Notes: generated from the letters alone by a model not told the origin. Positions 19,754 to 29,358 are shown, numbered from the stretch's first letter. The stretch is 64,000 nt of DNA from Bacillota bacterium (GCA_021820965.1 JAKACZ010000007.1:62001-126000), one strand, 5' to 3'. Numbers and translations are program-made.

Positions 19754-20521
19754 ATGTCGTCAAGGTCATTGATGGCGGCGAACTGGAAGATGTACAAGAC
19801 CGTGGAACAGTCGTTGGCCTATGCCCGCGAGCTGGTCCGGCGCCTAGAGGAGGAACCCGTCTTTGATGTCGAGCAGCTGATCTGCCCCACCATGCCCGCT
19901 CTCTACCCGTTGGTGCAGCGGTTGGCGGGAACTTCGGTCAGGGTGGGGGCACAGACACTTGATCTCGGACAGGAAGGGGCGAACACGGGCGCGGTATCGG
20001 GATATCTGGTGCGGGAAGCCGGTGCGGAGTACGTCATTGTCGGTCATTCGGAGCGCCGCCAGCTTTACGGCGAGGACGATACGCTGGTGCGGGATAAATC
20101 GGTGGCGGCGGCGCAAGCCCGCCTGACACCTATCCTGTGCGTGGGGGAGACGCGTGATCAACGCCAGGCCGGGCAAACCGACGCGGTCATCGTGCGCCAA
20201 GTCGAGCCGGTGATCGAGGCTTTGGCCAGTGATGCGGACCTGGTGATTGCCTATGAGCCGCTTTGGGCCATCGGGACCGGCGTGCTGCCCGAACCGAAGG
20301 AGGCCAACCGGGTGGCGGAGATAATTCGACAGGTCGTCGACCGGATTCGGCCAAATTTTTCCCGGCAAGTTCGAATATTATATGGCGGGTCGGTCAACCG
20401 CGACAATATTTGCGATTTCGCGGCGCAGCCCGGGCTCGACGGGGCTTTGGTCGGCGGCGCGTCGTTAGATGTGGGTCATTGGCTTCAGCTTAATCGGTTT
20501 TGGCGAGAGGTGCGGGCATGA
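19754..20521 (+). CDS. tpiA: Triosephosphate isomerase
   Basis: 255 residues, ATG two bases after the pgk stop. Active-site Lys in AANWKMYKT, His98 in VGHSERRQ, Glu168 in AYEPLWAIGTG, and phosphate-binding YGGSV and GGASLD. Interconverts dihydroxyacetone phosphate and glyceraldehyde 3-phosphate, the two products expected from the aldolases encoded at 53-55 kb. Confidence 0.97.
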   Translation: MSSRSLMAANWKMYKTVEQSLAYARELVRRLEEEPVFDVEQLICPTMPALYPLVQRLAGTSVRVGAQTLDLGQEGANTGAVSGYLVREAGAEYVIVGHSERRQLYGEDDTLVRDKSVAAAQARLTPILCVGETRDQRQAGQTDAVIVRQVEPVIEALASDADLVIAYEPLWAIGTGVLPEPKEANRVAEIIRQVVDRIRPNFSRQVRILYGGSVNRDNICDFAAQPGLDGALVGGASLDVGHWLQLNRFWREVRA

Positions 20522-22065
20522 AGGGCCCGGTTGTACTCATGGTGTTGGATGGCTGGGGCTTAGCGCCGGACTCGGACACCAATGCCATATCGTCGGCGCC
20601 GGAAATCCAATACCGCCGGATTCGCCGCGAGTTCACCGCCTCTCAACTGCAGGCGCACGGAAAGGCGGTGGGTCTCATGCCGGATCAGATGGGCGACTCC
20701 AACGTGGGCCATCTCACCATCGGCGCGGGACGCATCATTCAGCAAAACCTGCCGCGCGTTTCCGACGCGGCCGAGTCGGGGGAGTTGGGTGTCAACCCGG
20801 TATTGAAAGAGGCTTTGGCCAGGGCCGAGGGACATCGCTTGCACCTGGCCGGGCTCCTATCGCCGGGCGGAGTGCACAGCCATCAAAGCCATCTCCGGGC
20901 CTTAATGGAAATCGCCCGAGACGCAGGGTTGCGAGATGTGGTATACCATCTATGGCTGGATGGGCGCGATGTGTCCCCGTCCAGTGCTATGACCTCTCTG
21001 GAATTTTTAGCTGAGGCAATTAACAGTATTGGGCTGGGCCGGGTGGCGTCGGTTTCAGGGCGCTATTACGCTATGGACCGGGACCACCGTTGGGATCGGA
21101 CTGAGAAGGCTTACCGGGCCATGGTTGAAGGTGAGGGGCGAAAGGCCGCGAGTGCCGTGGAGGCTTTGGACTTCGCTTATCGCGAGGGCGAGACCGACGA
21201 ATTTGTCACACCCACGGTTATCGTGGACCGACACGATGAGCCGGTAGGCCCGGTTCGGGACGGGGATGTGGTGTTGGTGTTCAATTTCCGGGCGGACCGG
21301 GTGCGACAAATCACGCGGACTCTGGCCGATCCCGACTTTGATGAATTTGATCGCCCCATAGCATCGGTGGCGGTCTACGGCATGACCGAATATGACGAGA
21401 ACTTCGCGCTGCCACACCTTTTCAACCGGCCCGAGGTCAAGCATAATTTGGCCGAATGGCTTTCATTGCATGGTATCCGGCAGCTGCACGTGGCGGAAAC
21501 GGAGAAGTACGCGCACGTCACATTCTTTTTCAACGGCGGTCAGGAGAAAGTGTATCAGGGCGAAGATCGCGTGCTAATTCCGTCGCCCAAGGTCGCAACT
21601 TATGACCGTCAGCCGGAGATGAGTGCCGAAAAGATTGCCGATGTGGTGGTTGATCATGTCCGAAAGGGCGGATACGGATTTATCTTGTTGAATTTTGCTA
21701 ATGCTGACATGGTCGGTCATACTGGGAAATTAGAGTCGGCCAAGGCGGCGGTTCGATCTGTGGACAGGCAAATTGCCCGCGTTGCGGATGCCGTATTAGA
21801 ACGGGACGGGCTGCTGGCGATTGTATCCGACCACGGCAACGCCGAACGCATGGTGGACGACCACGGCCAACCGAATACCAATCATACCACCAATCCCGTG
21901 CCGTTTACGGTTCTGGCCGGACCGTCGTGGCTATCCGGCCGAACCTTGGCGTCAGGGGGACTTCGCGATGTGGCCCCGACTCTTTTGGATTTAATGGGTT
22001 TGCCGGTTCCTCCTGAGATGACCGGACAGTCACTTCTCCGAAGGGAGCAGGACGTCGATGAATGA
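20518..22065 (+). CDS. gpmI: 2,3-bisphosphoglycerate-independent phosphoglycerate mutase
   Basis: 515 residues from the ATG at 20518 (ATGA overlap with tpiA); a TTG six codons earlier is less likely. Alkaline-phosphatase-superfamily metal sites: VLMVLDGWG, catalytic Ser61 in [27 protein letters not shown] and SDHGNAE. The inserted phosphotransferase domain has HSHQSHL and [12 protein letters not shown]. Manganese-dependent enzyme of glycolysis. Confidence 0.97.
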   Translation: MKGPVVLMVLDGWGLAPDSDTNAISSAPEIQYRRIRREFTASQLQAHGKAVGLMPDQMGDSNVGHLTIGAGRIIQQNLPRVSDAAESGELGVNPVLKEALARAEGHRLHLAGLLSPGGVHSHQSHLRALMEIARDAGLRDVVYHLWLDGRDVSPSSAMTSLEFLAEAINSIGLGRVASVSGRYYAMDRDHRWDRTEKAYRAMVEGEGRKAASAVEALDFAYREGETDEFVTPTVIVDRHDEPVGPVRDGDVVLVFNFRADRVRQITRTLADPDFDEFDRPIASVAVYGMTEYDENFALPHLFNRPEVKHNLAEWLSLHGIRQLHVAETEKYAHVTFFFNGGQEKVYQGEDRVLIPSPKVATYDRQPEMSAEKIADVVVDHVRKGGYGFILLNFANADMVGHTGKLESAKAAVRSVDRQIARVADAVLERDGLLAIVSDHGNAERMVDDHGQPNTNHTTNPVPFTVLAGPSWLSGRTLASGGLRDVAPTLLDLMGLPVPPEMTGQSLLRREQDVDE

Positions 22066-23326
22066 TACCATACGAAATTTGCAGGCCATTGAAATACTTG
22101 ACTCGCGCGGAAACCCGACGCTCATGGTGCGGGCCCAACTGGAGGACGGCTCCGAAGGGGTAGCGCGGATACCGTCGGGTGCGTCGACCGGTGCTCACGA
22201 AGCGGTCGAACTGAGGGACGGCGGCCGACGATACGGCGGTCGGGGTGTGCTAAAGGCTATTCGGCACATCCGCGAAGTGATTGCCCCGCAATTGCTGGGC
22301 CAACCCGCGTCACGCCAAGCGGACATCGACCACGTGATGACGCTGTTGGACGGCACGCTGCAAAAGTCCCACTTGGGCGCTAACACCATCCTAGGGGTGT
22401 CCATGGCGGTCATGCAGGCGGCCGCCGCCTCGGCTCGGCTGCCGCTTTACCGCTACATCGGCGGGGTGCACGCGCGGAAGCTTCCAGTGCCCTTTCTTAA
22501 CGTGATTAACGGGGGCAGGCATGCGGACAACAACGTCGACATTCAAGAGTTCATGATTGTTCCGGTGGGGGCCTCCACCTTCCCGGAGGCTATGCAGATG
22601 GCGTCGGAGACCTATCATGCGCTAAAGGCTCAATTAAAGCGGCAGGGCCTAAGAACCGCTGTCGGTGACGAAGGGGGGTTCGCCCCCGACCTAAACGGCG
22701 ATGCGCGAGCGCTAGATGTCTTAATTCAGTCCATCGAGGATGCCGGGCTGGAACCGGGCGTGGACATGGTGTTGGCGATTGATGTGGCCGCCACCGAAAT
22801 CTACCGGGAGGGCGCATACTTCCTCGGCGGCAAACCGCATACCGCCGAGCAACTGACCGCCTGGTACCAAACCCTTATTGATACCTATCCGATTGTTTCG
22901 ATAGAGGATGGACTGGGTGAGGATGATTGGGATGGTTGGAAGGCATTGCGCCAAGAACTCGGGGGTCGGGTGCAGTTGGTCGGCGATGATATCTTTGTCA
23001 CCAATACCGACCGGATCGCCCGGGGCATTGAGGAGAATACCGCCAATGCGGTGCTGATTAAGTTGAACCAAATCGGCACCGTCACGGAGACACTGGAGGC
23101 TATTGCCATGACCCAGCGCCACGGCTGGTCGGCGGTTGTGTCGCATCGTTCCGGGGAAACCGAGGACACCACCATTGCCGACTTGACCGTCGCCACCAAC
23201 GCCGGTCAAATCAAGACCGGAGCGCCCGCTCGCAGTGAGCGCGTGGCCAAGTACAATCGCTTGTTGGAGATTGCGGCAGATGATACCGAACTCGAATACG
23301 CGGGCTGGGAGGCATTTCAGCGTTGA
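22058..23326 (+). CDS. eno: Enolase
   Basis: 422 residues, ATG overlapping gpmI by 8 bases. Features: [64 protein letters not shown], catalytic Lys in [11 protein letters not shown], and [10 protein letters not shown]. Converts 2-phosphoglycerate to phosphoenolpyruvate. Length fits bacterial enolases. Confidence 0.97.
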   Translation: MNDTIRNLQAIEILDSRGNPTLMVRAQLEDGSEGVARIPSGASTGAHEAVELRDGGRRYGGRGVLKAIRHIREVIAPQLLGQPASRQADIDHVMTLLDGTLQKSHLGANTILGVSMAVMQAAAASARLPLYRYIGGVHARKLPVPFLNVINGGRHADNNVDIQEFMIVPVGASTFPEAMQMASETYHALKAQLKRQGLRTAVGDEGGFAPDLNGDARALDVLIQSIEDAGLEPGVDMVLAIDVAATEIYREGAYFLGGKPHTAEQLTAWYQTLIDTYPIVSIEDGLGEDDWDGWKALRQELGGRVQLVGDDIFVTNTDRIARGIEENTANAVLIKLNQIGTVTETLEAIAMTQRHGWSAVVSHRSGETEDTTIADLTVATNAGQIKTGAPARSERVAKYNRLLEIAADDTELEYAGWEAFQR

Positions 23327-24339
23327 ATTTGGATTTAAGGCAGGTGGCTGAAGGAGTCTATGCCACATCGCGTGCGGCCATGATGGTTGAGGTTGCGGAT
23401 GTGATTGTCTTTGACATGGACGGTGTGCTCATTGACGTACACCATAGCTATCCCGTCGTCATCTCCAAGGCGGTCGATCACTTTCTTAACGAACGGGGAT
23501 TTCGCGGCGACGATACCGCCGTGACTCCGGAAGAGACAACCTACTTTAAGGCCGCGGGAGGGTTCAACAGCGATTGGGCCTTGGCTGAGGGCATCTGTCT
23601 GATTTATATGGTTAAGGCTGAGTTGGCCGAATCGCAAAATGTCGACGGGCTGAGAAATCTCGCACCGGACTTGGCCGCGGTGGCCCGCGCCGCGGCTCAG
23701 TACGGGGGCGGATTGGACGGACTCGAGACCGCCCTGTCCCACCTTATCGAACCTCAGCAGTTGACCCGGGTTAAAGCGTTGTGGGATCGCGACCGGATAA
23801 CCCGCATTGCCCAGGAATTTTATGCCGGGGACCAAGCCCACGCAGTATTTGGCGTGTCTAACGACACCATCAGCGGAGACGGGTTGATGCTGAGCGAACG
23901 GCCGCTGGTGGATCGCGAAACGCTGGCGGTGGGACCTTTCCGCTATGGACTTTACACCGGACGAAACCGCGGCGAGGTGCAAACAGCCTTGGATATGGCG
24001 GGGCTTCACGGCATATTTCCCGAAGAAGCGCTTGTCACGGAAACTTTAGGCATCAAAAAGCCTAATCCGAAGGGCCTCTTCCATATTCAGCGGGTGCTCT
24101 CACCTAAGTTATTGATTTACGCCGGAGACAATTTGGACGATTGGCAAACGGCGGCACGCTACGAGGCCGAGCGTGCACTCGATGAGCCTCCGTGCCTGTT
24201 TTGCGGGGTGCTGGGCGGATCGCCCGGGCCTCTCAGTTATGGCCTGTTTCAGGAACGCGGTGTGGATCTGATGGCACACAACGTCAAAGCACTGCTCCAT
24301 TGGGTGGCTGAGCGCAAACGCCGGCTGACCACGGCCTGA
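23323..24339 (+). CDS. HAD superfamily phosphatase, substrate unknown
   Basis: 338 residues, TTG start overlapping the eno stop by four bases. HAD motif [12 protein letters not shown] (nucleophile and acid/base aspartates), motif III region GIKKPNPKG and motif [15 protein letters not shown] large cap (about 60-230) contains [10 protein letters not shown]. Its position as the last gene of the glycolytic operon suggests a phosphorylated glycolytic metabolite or damaged by-product (phosphoglycolate-like) as substrate; that is inference. No obvious terminator follows. Confidence 0.82.
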   Translation: MNLDLRQVAEGVYATSRAAMMVEVADVIVFDMDGVLIDVHHSYPVVISKAVDHFLNERGFRGDDTAVTPEETTYFKAAGGFNSDWALAEGICLIYMVKAELAESQNVDGLRNLAPDLAAVARAAAQYGGGLDGLETALSHLIEPQQLTRVKALWDRDRITRIAQEFYAGDQAHAVFGVSNDTISGDGLMLSERPLVDRETLAVGPFRYGLYTGRNRGEVQTALDMAGLHGIFPEEALVTETLGIKKPNPKGLFHIQRVLSPKLLIYAGDNLDDWQTAARYEAERALDEPPCLFCGVLGGSPGPLSYGLFQERGVDLMAHNVKALLHWVAERKRRLTTA

Positions 24340-24474
24340 GTCTCACTTGCGCTGTTCCTGAATGAAACTCGAAACTCGCATTTCACATCCCTATTTTAAA
24401 GGCGTGATATATCACCAGGCCTGGCGTTAACCTGAGGACACACGAGCAAAACGCCGCGTATCGCTCCACTAGCT

Positions 24475-24550
24475 AGTCAATGATCCCCACTTGAGCCTGT
24501 GGCCCAAGGTGGGGGCTTGTGAGGAGGCTCGCACAACGCAAGCATTGTAC
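24475..24550. repeat. Structured repeat copy A (IS200/IS605-end-like hairpin)
   Basis: 76 bases that align without gaps to 63915-63990 at 61 identical positions. Core: CCCCAC-TTG-A-GCC, loop TGT, GGC-C-CAA-G-GTGGGG, then an invariant GGGGGCTTGTGA and AGCATTGTAC. A G-bulged stem of this kind next to CCCCACCT/AGGTGGGG is typical of the ends of IS200/IS605-type elements and their MITE derivatives. No transposase lies beside it. Confidence 0.55.
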
Positions 24551-25063
24551 CTGTGCAATTCAGCGTGCGAAAGCACGCTTCCGTGGTTCTGAACAGTCTT
24601 TATGCGACCCATTGCAGCGGGATCGTGTGTCCGTGCACAAGGGCAAGACGGCGTGATTGTGGTGGAGGGTGGTGACTGTGGCCAAGGCCACGGACCCCAC
24701 AGGAGTCCAACTCATCCCCTGCTGTTTTTGGCGTCCCGCAACACATAAATCATTCGCTTTTTCGCCGGGGCTACTTGAACCCCTCCGACGAGGTGATTTT
24801 GGGACGCACTCCGGCCGCTGTGGATCATTCGCGAGGACGACGCGACGGGGGTGTGGTATCGCTGGGGGGGCGTTCCGACCCCGGTCCGCCGCATTTTGGA
24901 CGCGCTCGGGGTCCCCGTGACGCGGAAATTCGTGGGGAATCCCTTGGGCCAACCACTTCGAGCACTGACCAAAAAATCCCGGGAATGCCATAAAGGTGAG
25001 TTGCGGAACTTGAGTCAAATGCAAGGCCGTATGCGTGCCTTTGGCCAAGGACTCGAGTGTTTA

Positions 25064-25106
25064 CTTTGCATAGTCATTTTCTTCGCATAGGGCGGTCTAT
25101 GCAAAG
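25064..25106. repeat. Perfect 10-bp inverted repeat
   Basis: CTTTGCATAG at 25064-25073 and CTATGCAAAG at 25097-25106 with a 23-base spacer holding a further GCATAG. It could be a regulator site or a recombination remnant; no function is evident. Confidence 0.45.
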
Positions 25107-25284
25107 CCTTGCATACACCGTCCCGCGGGATCCCGCGCGTTCGGGCGATGGCTCCCGTTGCAGGGGCGCGATCAACCATCGCTCGATGCATAGGAGCACC
25201 CAGGGATAGCGGGTTCGAATTTATCAAGGGTCCTCATCTGTTGGTATCATATGGGTACGTGGCGTTGTATCGGAGGGATAGTAA

Positions 25285-25548
25285 TTGAAATGGGAGAACG
25301 TACGGGAACAGTATCCAGACCGATGGGTGGTCTTTGAGGCTTTAGCTGCCCACACGGAAGAAGATACACGGTTTGTCGGTGAACTGGCAGTAATCGACCA
25401 TTTTATGGAAGGTCGTGACGCCATGAAGCGCCAGCATGAATTGCATAAGGCGCATCCGACAAGAGAGTATTACTTCTTCCATACATCAAGGGAAAACCTG
25501 AATATTGTTGAACGCAAATGGGCGGGTATAAGGGGGTTCCGAGCTTGA
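25285..25548 (+). CDS. Small conserved-looking protein, unknown
   Basis: 87 residues, TTG start with GGAGGGA upstream. Sequence has WVVFEALAAHT near the N-terminus, acidic and aromatic residues, and FFHTSRENLNIVERKW near the C-terminus. It ends 13 bases before a frameshifted retropepsin-like gene. Such pairs of a small protein and a DTG-type aspartic protease occur in other Firmicutes, so the two may belong together. No membrane segment or signal. Confidence 0.65.
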   Translation: MKWENVREQYPDRWVVFEALAAHTEEDTRFVGELAVIDHFMEGRDAMKRQHELHKAHPTREYYFFHTSRENLNIVERKWAGIRGFRA

Positions 25549-25561
25549 GGGCGGACTTCCG

Positions 25562-25916
25562 TTGGGACACGTAACTGTCGCCTTTCGTGGTCGGTCTCTC
25601 CATCTTCAGAACGTCTTGCTCGATACTGGTTCAGCCGGTACGGTTTTCAGTGCGGATCGCTTGGCGGGAATCGGAGTGGAGCCGGAACCGCTCGATGTGA
25701 CCCACCTCATTCGAGGTATCGGGGGCACTGAGTTTGTGTATTCCAAAACGCTCGAGTCGATTACTATGGATAATGATGTTGGATGGTTCTTCGGTCGAAA
25801 TCGGGCCGATGGACTACGGATTTGATATTGATGGCATTCTGGGGTTCGATTTAATCCGGGAAGCAAAGTTGGTCATAGACGCATCACGAATGTCCATCTT
25901 CAAGGCAACCGAGTGA
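25562..25916 (+). pseudogene. Retropepsin-like aspartic protease gene with a frameshift
   Basis: The first frame (25562-25793) encodes the active-site LLDTGSAGTVFSADRL and IRGIGGTEFVYSKTLESI, then runs to a premature stop at 25825. The second frame, from about 25794 to 25916, continues the same family: VEIGPMDYGFDIDGILGFDL. One extra G at 25793-25794 (TTCTTC-G-GTCGAA) explains the break; removing it joins both parts into about 117 residues. Either a real mutation or an assembly error. TTG is the only start with a plausible position; the ribosome site is weak. Confidence 0.7.
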
Positions 25917-26194
25917 CTCACGGATAAGATTCAACAAAGCGATGAGTGCCGGAGACCACCATTTATCCTTTGCCAGCAGATCTGGGTAACAATCGGAAAT
26001 TTCCCACTACTCAAACGAAGTGGTGCAAGTTCCTGTTGCTGAACCAATCAGATTCCTTGCGCATGCGTAGTTCCCGTCTTAAGACATCGCCAGTCCGATG
26101 CGCCATGTATTCGCGCTTTATTTTTGCTGCTCAGGAACGCCTCCCTAAACGGACACATACCTTAGAAAGAGATTTCAAAAGGAGGGCGTTTCGT

Positions 26195-26617
26195 ATGGGC
26201 GATCTGGACTACGAGCAGCTAATGCCACTGTTTGCTTCGGGGAAAAACAAGGATTTGTTGCCACTGCTACTGTTGTTGTTGGGCCGCGACGGAGACACGA
26301 CTACCAGTGACGATGACACCGACGACGCCCCGCCCAACACGTTTGGCGGATATCTTATGAGTCTCATCGGGGATGAAGTGCAGGTTAGTTTGGGCACGCC
26401 GGTTGATAATGGAACGCTGCTTAACGGTCGACTGACGGATGTGACCGCGGAGTACATCATTCTGCGGAATGTGTGGGCCTCCGGGGTATTCCTCGGCCCG
26501 CGATCGCATGTAGCGGTCCTGATTAGTAATATTGTGGGAATCAATCGACTCCCCAAACACCACCAATGGTTGCCGCTGCTTGAGTTATGTCAGCGGCGGA
26601 GCGGGAGCGAGAGTTGA
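26195..26617 (+). CDS. DUF2642-like protein, possible spore coat component
   Basis: 140 residues from the ATG at 26195, preceded by AAAAGGAGG; the frame is open further upstream to 25946 but that part is not protein-like. N-terminal MGDLDYEQLMPLF and a leucine run DLLPLLLLLLG, an acidic linker, then about 45-110 with GDEVQVSLGTP, NGRLTDVTAEYIILR and VAVLISNIVGI, an Sm-like small barrel resembling DUF2642 proteins linked to spores in Bacillus. Neighbours are a HipA-like protein and a Ser-His repeat protein. The coat role is inferred. Confidence 0.65.
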   Translation: MGDLDYEQLMPLFASGKNKDLLPLLLLLLGRDGDTTTSDDDTDDAPPNTFGGYLMSLIGDEVQVSLGTPVDNGTLLNGRLTDVTAEYIILRNVWASGVFLGPRSHVAVLISNIVGINRLPKHHQWLPLLELCQRRSGSES

Positions 26618-26707
26618 TGGTCTTGTCGGCTTCCTATGTTGCTCGGAGCGGTGTTCGAGCCCAAGGTCCGTGGGTCAAGCATACGGGTGGGTGAGGGGGA
26701 CGCCATC

Positions 26708-27514
26708 GTGAATCGACCATGGGAGGCAACGCCAATTGCTAGGGCGCTTCACTGGCATGGATGGGGAGGCCGCGGCGGGAGCCTCCCCTTGCTGGCGGCA
26801 ACGGATATTGGCGAGATCGTCCACTTGAAGCTACAAGCCAATCCGCAATCGACCAGAAGCCTCGTTAATGATTGGATCGGTACGCAACTAGGTCGTGCTT
26901 TGGGGGTTCCCGTCCCCAGGCCACTGCTGGTTTCGGTGGAGTTCGCCGACATCGCAACTTTTCCGATTTTGCGCAGCCGTCGGTGGCGACCGGGTCTTCA
27001 GTTTGCGACGCGCTGGGTGCCGCAGTGTCGGCGCGTTATGCTTCCCTGGGCGACAGAGAGCCTACCGAGCAACTACGCCGATATTCCACTCATTGTCTTG
27101 TTCGAATTATGGCTCGACAATCATGACCTGAAGATTTCTCATCTTCGACTTTGTGGGCAACCTGATCGGCAATTCTTGCTGGTGACCGACCATGGCTATA
27201 TGGCCGGCGGCGCACGATGGACTCCACGCACTCTGAAGCAGCGGCGCTACGAACTGCCACAACTCCGCATTTTGGAGGGATTAATGACAGGACTCCCTTC
27301 ACCGTTGACCTGTCAGGACGCCGTCGCGCGAATGCAACAGATCAGGCGGAATGACCTCGTCAGCGTGGTGCGGTCTGTTCCTGCCGAATGGGGCCTATCA
27401 CCATCGCACCAGGCGGCTCTGGTAGATTTTCTCATGGCCCGGTTGCCGTACGTGCCTTCGGTGGCGCGGAGGTTGGAACGATGGGCTGTGGACAGGGCTC
27501 TTCGTCGCGTGTGA
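26708..27514 (+). CDS. HipA-like kinase-fold protein (HipA_2 type)
   Basis: 268 residues from the GTG at 26708 with GAGGGGG upstream (an earlier ATG at 26636 is possible). Recognisable kinase-fold marks: HLKLQANPQSTRSLVNDWIGTQLGRALGVPVP, the catalytic-loop-like LFELWLDNHDLKISHLRL and the metal-binding-like LVTDHGYM. Small proteins of this kind occur in spore formers without a HipB antitoxin; no HTH partner is seen here. Function unknown; activity as a protein kinase is not shown by the sequence alone. Confidence 0.68.
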   Translation: MNRPWEATPIARALHWHGWGGRGGSLPLLAATDIGEIVHLKLQANPQSTRSLVNDWIGTQLGRALGVPVPRPLLVSVEFADIATFPILRSRRWRPGLQFATRWVPQCRRVMLPWATESLPSNYADIPLIVLFELWLDNHDLKISHLRLCGQPDRQFLLVTDHGYMAGGARWTPRTLKQRRYELPQLRILEGLMTGLPSPLTCQDAVARMQQIRRNDLVSVVRSVPAEWGLSPSHQAALVDFLMARLPYVPSVARRLERWAVDRALRRV

Positions 27515-27607
27515 ATGATTCTTAAGCCAGTGGCGCTCACACTTTGGCGGTATTTGCCATATTAGTGTAACGGACGATCCCAACCATTTATGAAGGAGGA
27601 ATACACC

Positions 27608-27808
27608 GTGTCACGTTCATCAAGAAGGTACGGCGACCCGCTCTTGCTGCTACTCCTGCTCTGTTGCTGCCGTCGGCCGCACCGCTGCCACCACAGCCAC
27701 AGCCACAGCCACAGCCACAGCCACAGCCACAGCCATAGCCATAGCCACAGTCACAGCTGCAGCCATAGCCACAGTCGTAGTGGAGTGGTTCCGGCGTCCA
27801 TGGGTTAA
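27608..27808 (+). CDS. Ser-His repeat protein, probable coat-like or metal-binding
   Basis: 66 residues from the GTG at 27608 with GAAGGAGG upstream. Order: basic start MSRSSRRYGDP, seven leucines, CCCRRPHRCHH, then about 14 Ser-His pairs interrupted by one Ser-Cys, ending SRSGVVPASMG. The leucine run and its position after Gly-Asp-Pro resemble the N-terminal part of the protein at 26195. Histidine- and cysteine-rich tails bind metals and occur in spore coat proteins. A hairpin terminator follows. Confidence 0.65.
   Translation: MSRSSRRYGDPLLLLLLLCCCRRPHRCHHSHSHSHSHSHSHSHSHSHSHSCSHSHSRSGVVPASMG
27688..27776 (+). repeat. CCACAG hexanucleotide tandem repeat
   Basis: Tandem six-base units, mostly perfect at the 5' end and degenerate (CCATAG, TCACAG) towards the 3' end. 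Each unit adds one Ser-His pair, so slippage changes protein length without breaking the frame. Confidence 0.85.
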
Positions 27809-27850
27809 CGGCTTAGGGGTCCGATCGCCCGATTACGCCGCCCGTTCGTT

Positions 27851-27883
27851 CCCGCCGTCACGCTATCTTGGCGGCGGGCTTTT
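27851..27883 (+). terminator. Hairpin terminator after the Ser-His gene
   Basis: CCCGCCG and CGGCGGG form a 7-bp stem with a 14-base loop, followed by CTTTTA, 43 bases after the stop. Confidence 0.65.
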
Positions 27884-27970
27884 ACTGTGGCGGAAGTCGG
27901 TATTTTCCTGCATCGTTGGTATGTTGACCAAGAATGAAACATAACGTTTCTAGCAAGGAGGCAAGTCAAG

Positions 27971-28534
27971 ATGACAGCAAATAATAGTATCGGTTCTGCG
28001 ACGGATGGAGAGCGCGAATCTAAACCACCGAATCGTCTCCGGATCCAGTGGGATACGGCCAGGCTTGACTCTGGAGGTACGCACACCGCGAGTATGCCAA
28101 CAACGGTTGAACCTTCGCCGCACGCGTCTGCCCCATTTGGAGATCATCCGATAGCTCCATCCGACTCTGGCGAGGAGGTGACGCCGGAGCCGCGCCAGAC
28201 CGTAGACGAGACAAAGACGGGCAGGCATGTTGAGCCTCTCCGCCGGCCTAATTCTTTGCCCGAGGCGAACCGCACGAAAGTTCAGCCGGATTCAGAGGCA
28301 ACCCCTGTGGCCGTACCAGCTTTAGTCACGGATTTACAGCGGATCATCGGCAAGTTGGAGTTGGTTACCCGCATCCTGCAAGATTTTGATCGACTGGTGC
28401 ATGAATCGTTGGGAATCTTGGAACCCGGCGCGTCGCCGGGCAAATCTTCGGCCCACGGCGACGGCGCGGGGTTCTTAATGACGGATAACCGCCGGGAGTT
28501 ACTAGAACTCATTGCCCGACGAATTAATCAATAG
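27971..28534 (+). CDS. Hypothetical protein with a disordered N-terminus
   Basis: 187 residues, ATG with AAGGAGG upstream. Residues 1-110 are rich in Pro, Ser, Thr, Glu and look disordered. Residues about 112-145 (VTDLQRIIGKLELVTRILQDFDRLVHESLGIL) form a likely amphipathic helix or short coiled coil. A second helix closes the protein (NRRELLELIARRINQ). No signal or membrane segment. I do not recognise the family; its place in the coat-like cluster hints at a structural role. Confidence 0.6.
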   Translation: MTANNSIGSATDGERESKPPNRLRIQWDTARLDSGGTHTASMPTTVEPSPHASAPFGDHPIAPSDSGEEVTPEPRQTVDETKTGRHVEPLRRPNSLPEANRTKVQPDSEATPVAVPALVTDLQRIIGKLELVTRILQDFDRLVHESLGILEPGASPGKSSAHGDGAGFLMTDNRRELLELIARRINQ

Positions 28535-29050
28535 GCCGGTGTTCGCCGTTGACAGTGAGTTATCTTGACGGAATAGATGACTGAGAGTGCCGTTCAGGAC
28601 GATGGCCGGCAAGGGATGTCAAAGCTTCGGTTCTCCGACTGTTTCTAAGCACCAGGGTTGCCAAAGTTCCGACAGTTCCTCCGGGACTCCGCTCTGGACC
28701 GATTGGCAGGAGGCTGAAGTAGCTTCTTGAAAGAACTCCGATTCTCGTGGACCGCTCCGGCGAGATGTTGCGCTGTCTTCAGGTCGTGATGGCGCGCAGT
28801 GGCCGTTAGGATCACGCGCCGTGCAAAACCTGAACCTTTCTCACCGTCCTGGATCGGTTGGCTGGGACGTGATGGCAAGGAATTGGCGTAAGTCACTGTC
28901 GCGTGACGCTTTCCAGGCCGGTCACGGCCTATTTTGCGTCACAGTCCGTCGCGAGCTTGGCCCTCGTGGCACCAAATAGCCGCCTCCCCCTCGTTTAGAG
29001 GCGTACTCTCGATCACCGAACAACTGCCTGTCGGTCTCAATGGCTTGCTG
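28535..29050. other. Intergenic stretch without a supported gene
   Basis: About 515 bases. Short open frames exist on both strands, but none has a ribosome site or recognisable motif. It ends at the secG promoter. Confidence 0.5.
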
Positions 29051-29059
29051 TGTTATAAT
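29051..29059 (+). promoter_or_regulatory. Extended -10 element before secG
   Basis: TGTTATAAT, a perfect -10 hexamer with the TGn extension; no good -35 is present at 16-18 bases. A start site near 29066 would give a leader of about 40 bases to the GTG at 29107. Confidence 0.6.
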
Positions 29060-29106
29060 AACGAGACACGAGTGGCGTGCGGTACGGGGAAGGTTGGGAT
29101 GAGAAG

Positions 29107-29340
29107 GTGACCTTGGCTCTAATTATTGGGGAGATTGTCTTGGGACTGGCTCTAATGGCTGCCATCATTCTGCAGACAGGATACACGCCAGGCATGTCGG
29201 GCGCTTTTGGCGGCGGGTTTCAGCAGCAAAGCGGGTACGGTGTAAAAAAGCAGGGTGTAGACGATTTGCTGGCGCGGGTCACAGTTGTCGTGGGCGTTAT
29301 GTTTGCAGTCGTGACCCTGCTTTTGGCCCGTTTTTGGTAG
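29107..29340 (+). CDS. secG: Preprotein translocase subunit SecG
   Basis: 77 residues from the GTG at 29107; a GTG at 29077 would add ten residues but leaves almost no leader after the -10 element. Two membrane helices (LALIIGEIVLGLALMAAIILQ and VTVVVGVMFAVVTLLLA) flank a Gly/Gln-rich loop (GMSGAFGGGFQQQSGYG), the standard SecG plan. It assists SecYEG in protein export. SecG next to rnr and smpB-ssrA is a common Firmicutes order. Confidence 0.9.
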   Translation: MTLALIIGEIVLGLALMAAIILQTGYTPGMSGAFGGGFQQQSGYGVKKQGVDDLLARVTVVVGVMFAVVTLLLARFW

Positions 29341-29358
29341 GGATTCTTTCGCGGTGAG

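Larger units (their letters stand above)
24340..25284. other. Gene-poor stretch with a structured repeat and decayed coding remnants
   Basis: No gene with a credible start and ribosome site. It holds repeat copy A (24475-24550), a 7-bp hairpin with a GAAA tetraloop at 24562-24579, and a perfect 10-bp inverted repeat at 25064-25106. An open + frame around 24815-25010 (VWYRWGGVPTPVRRILDALG) reads like part of a real protein but has no start, so it is probably a decayed fragment I cannot name. Confidence 0.5.

Noticed and set aside
23335..24009. 224-residue minus-strand frame over the HAD gene
   Set aside because: Shadow of a gene with clear HAD motifs; no start signal.
27688..27776. Tandem repeat considered as a CRISPR array
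   Set aside because: Six-base units without spacers, inside a gene with a good ribosome site; no cas genes in the window.
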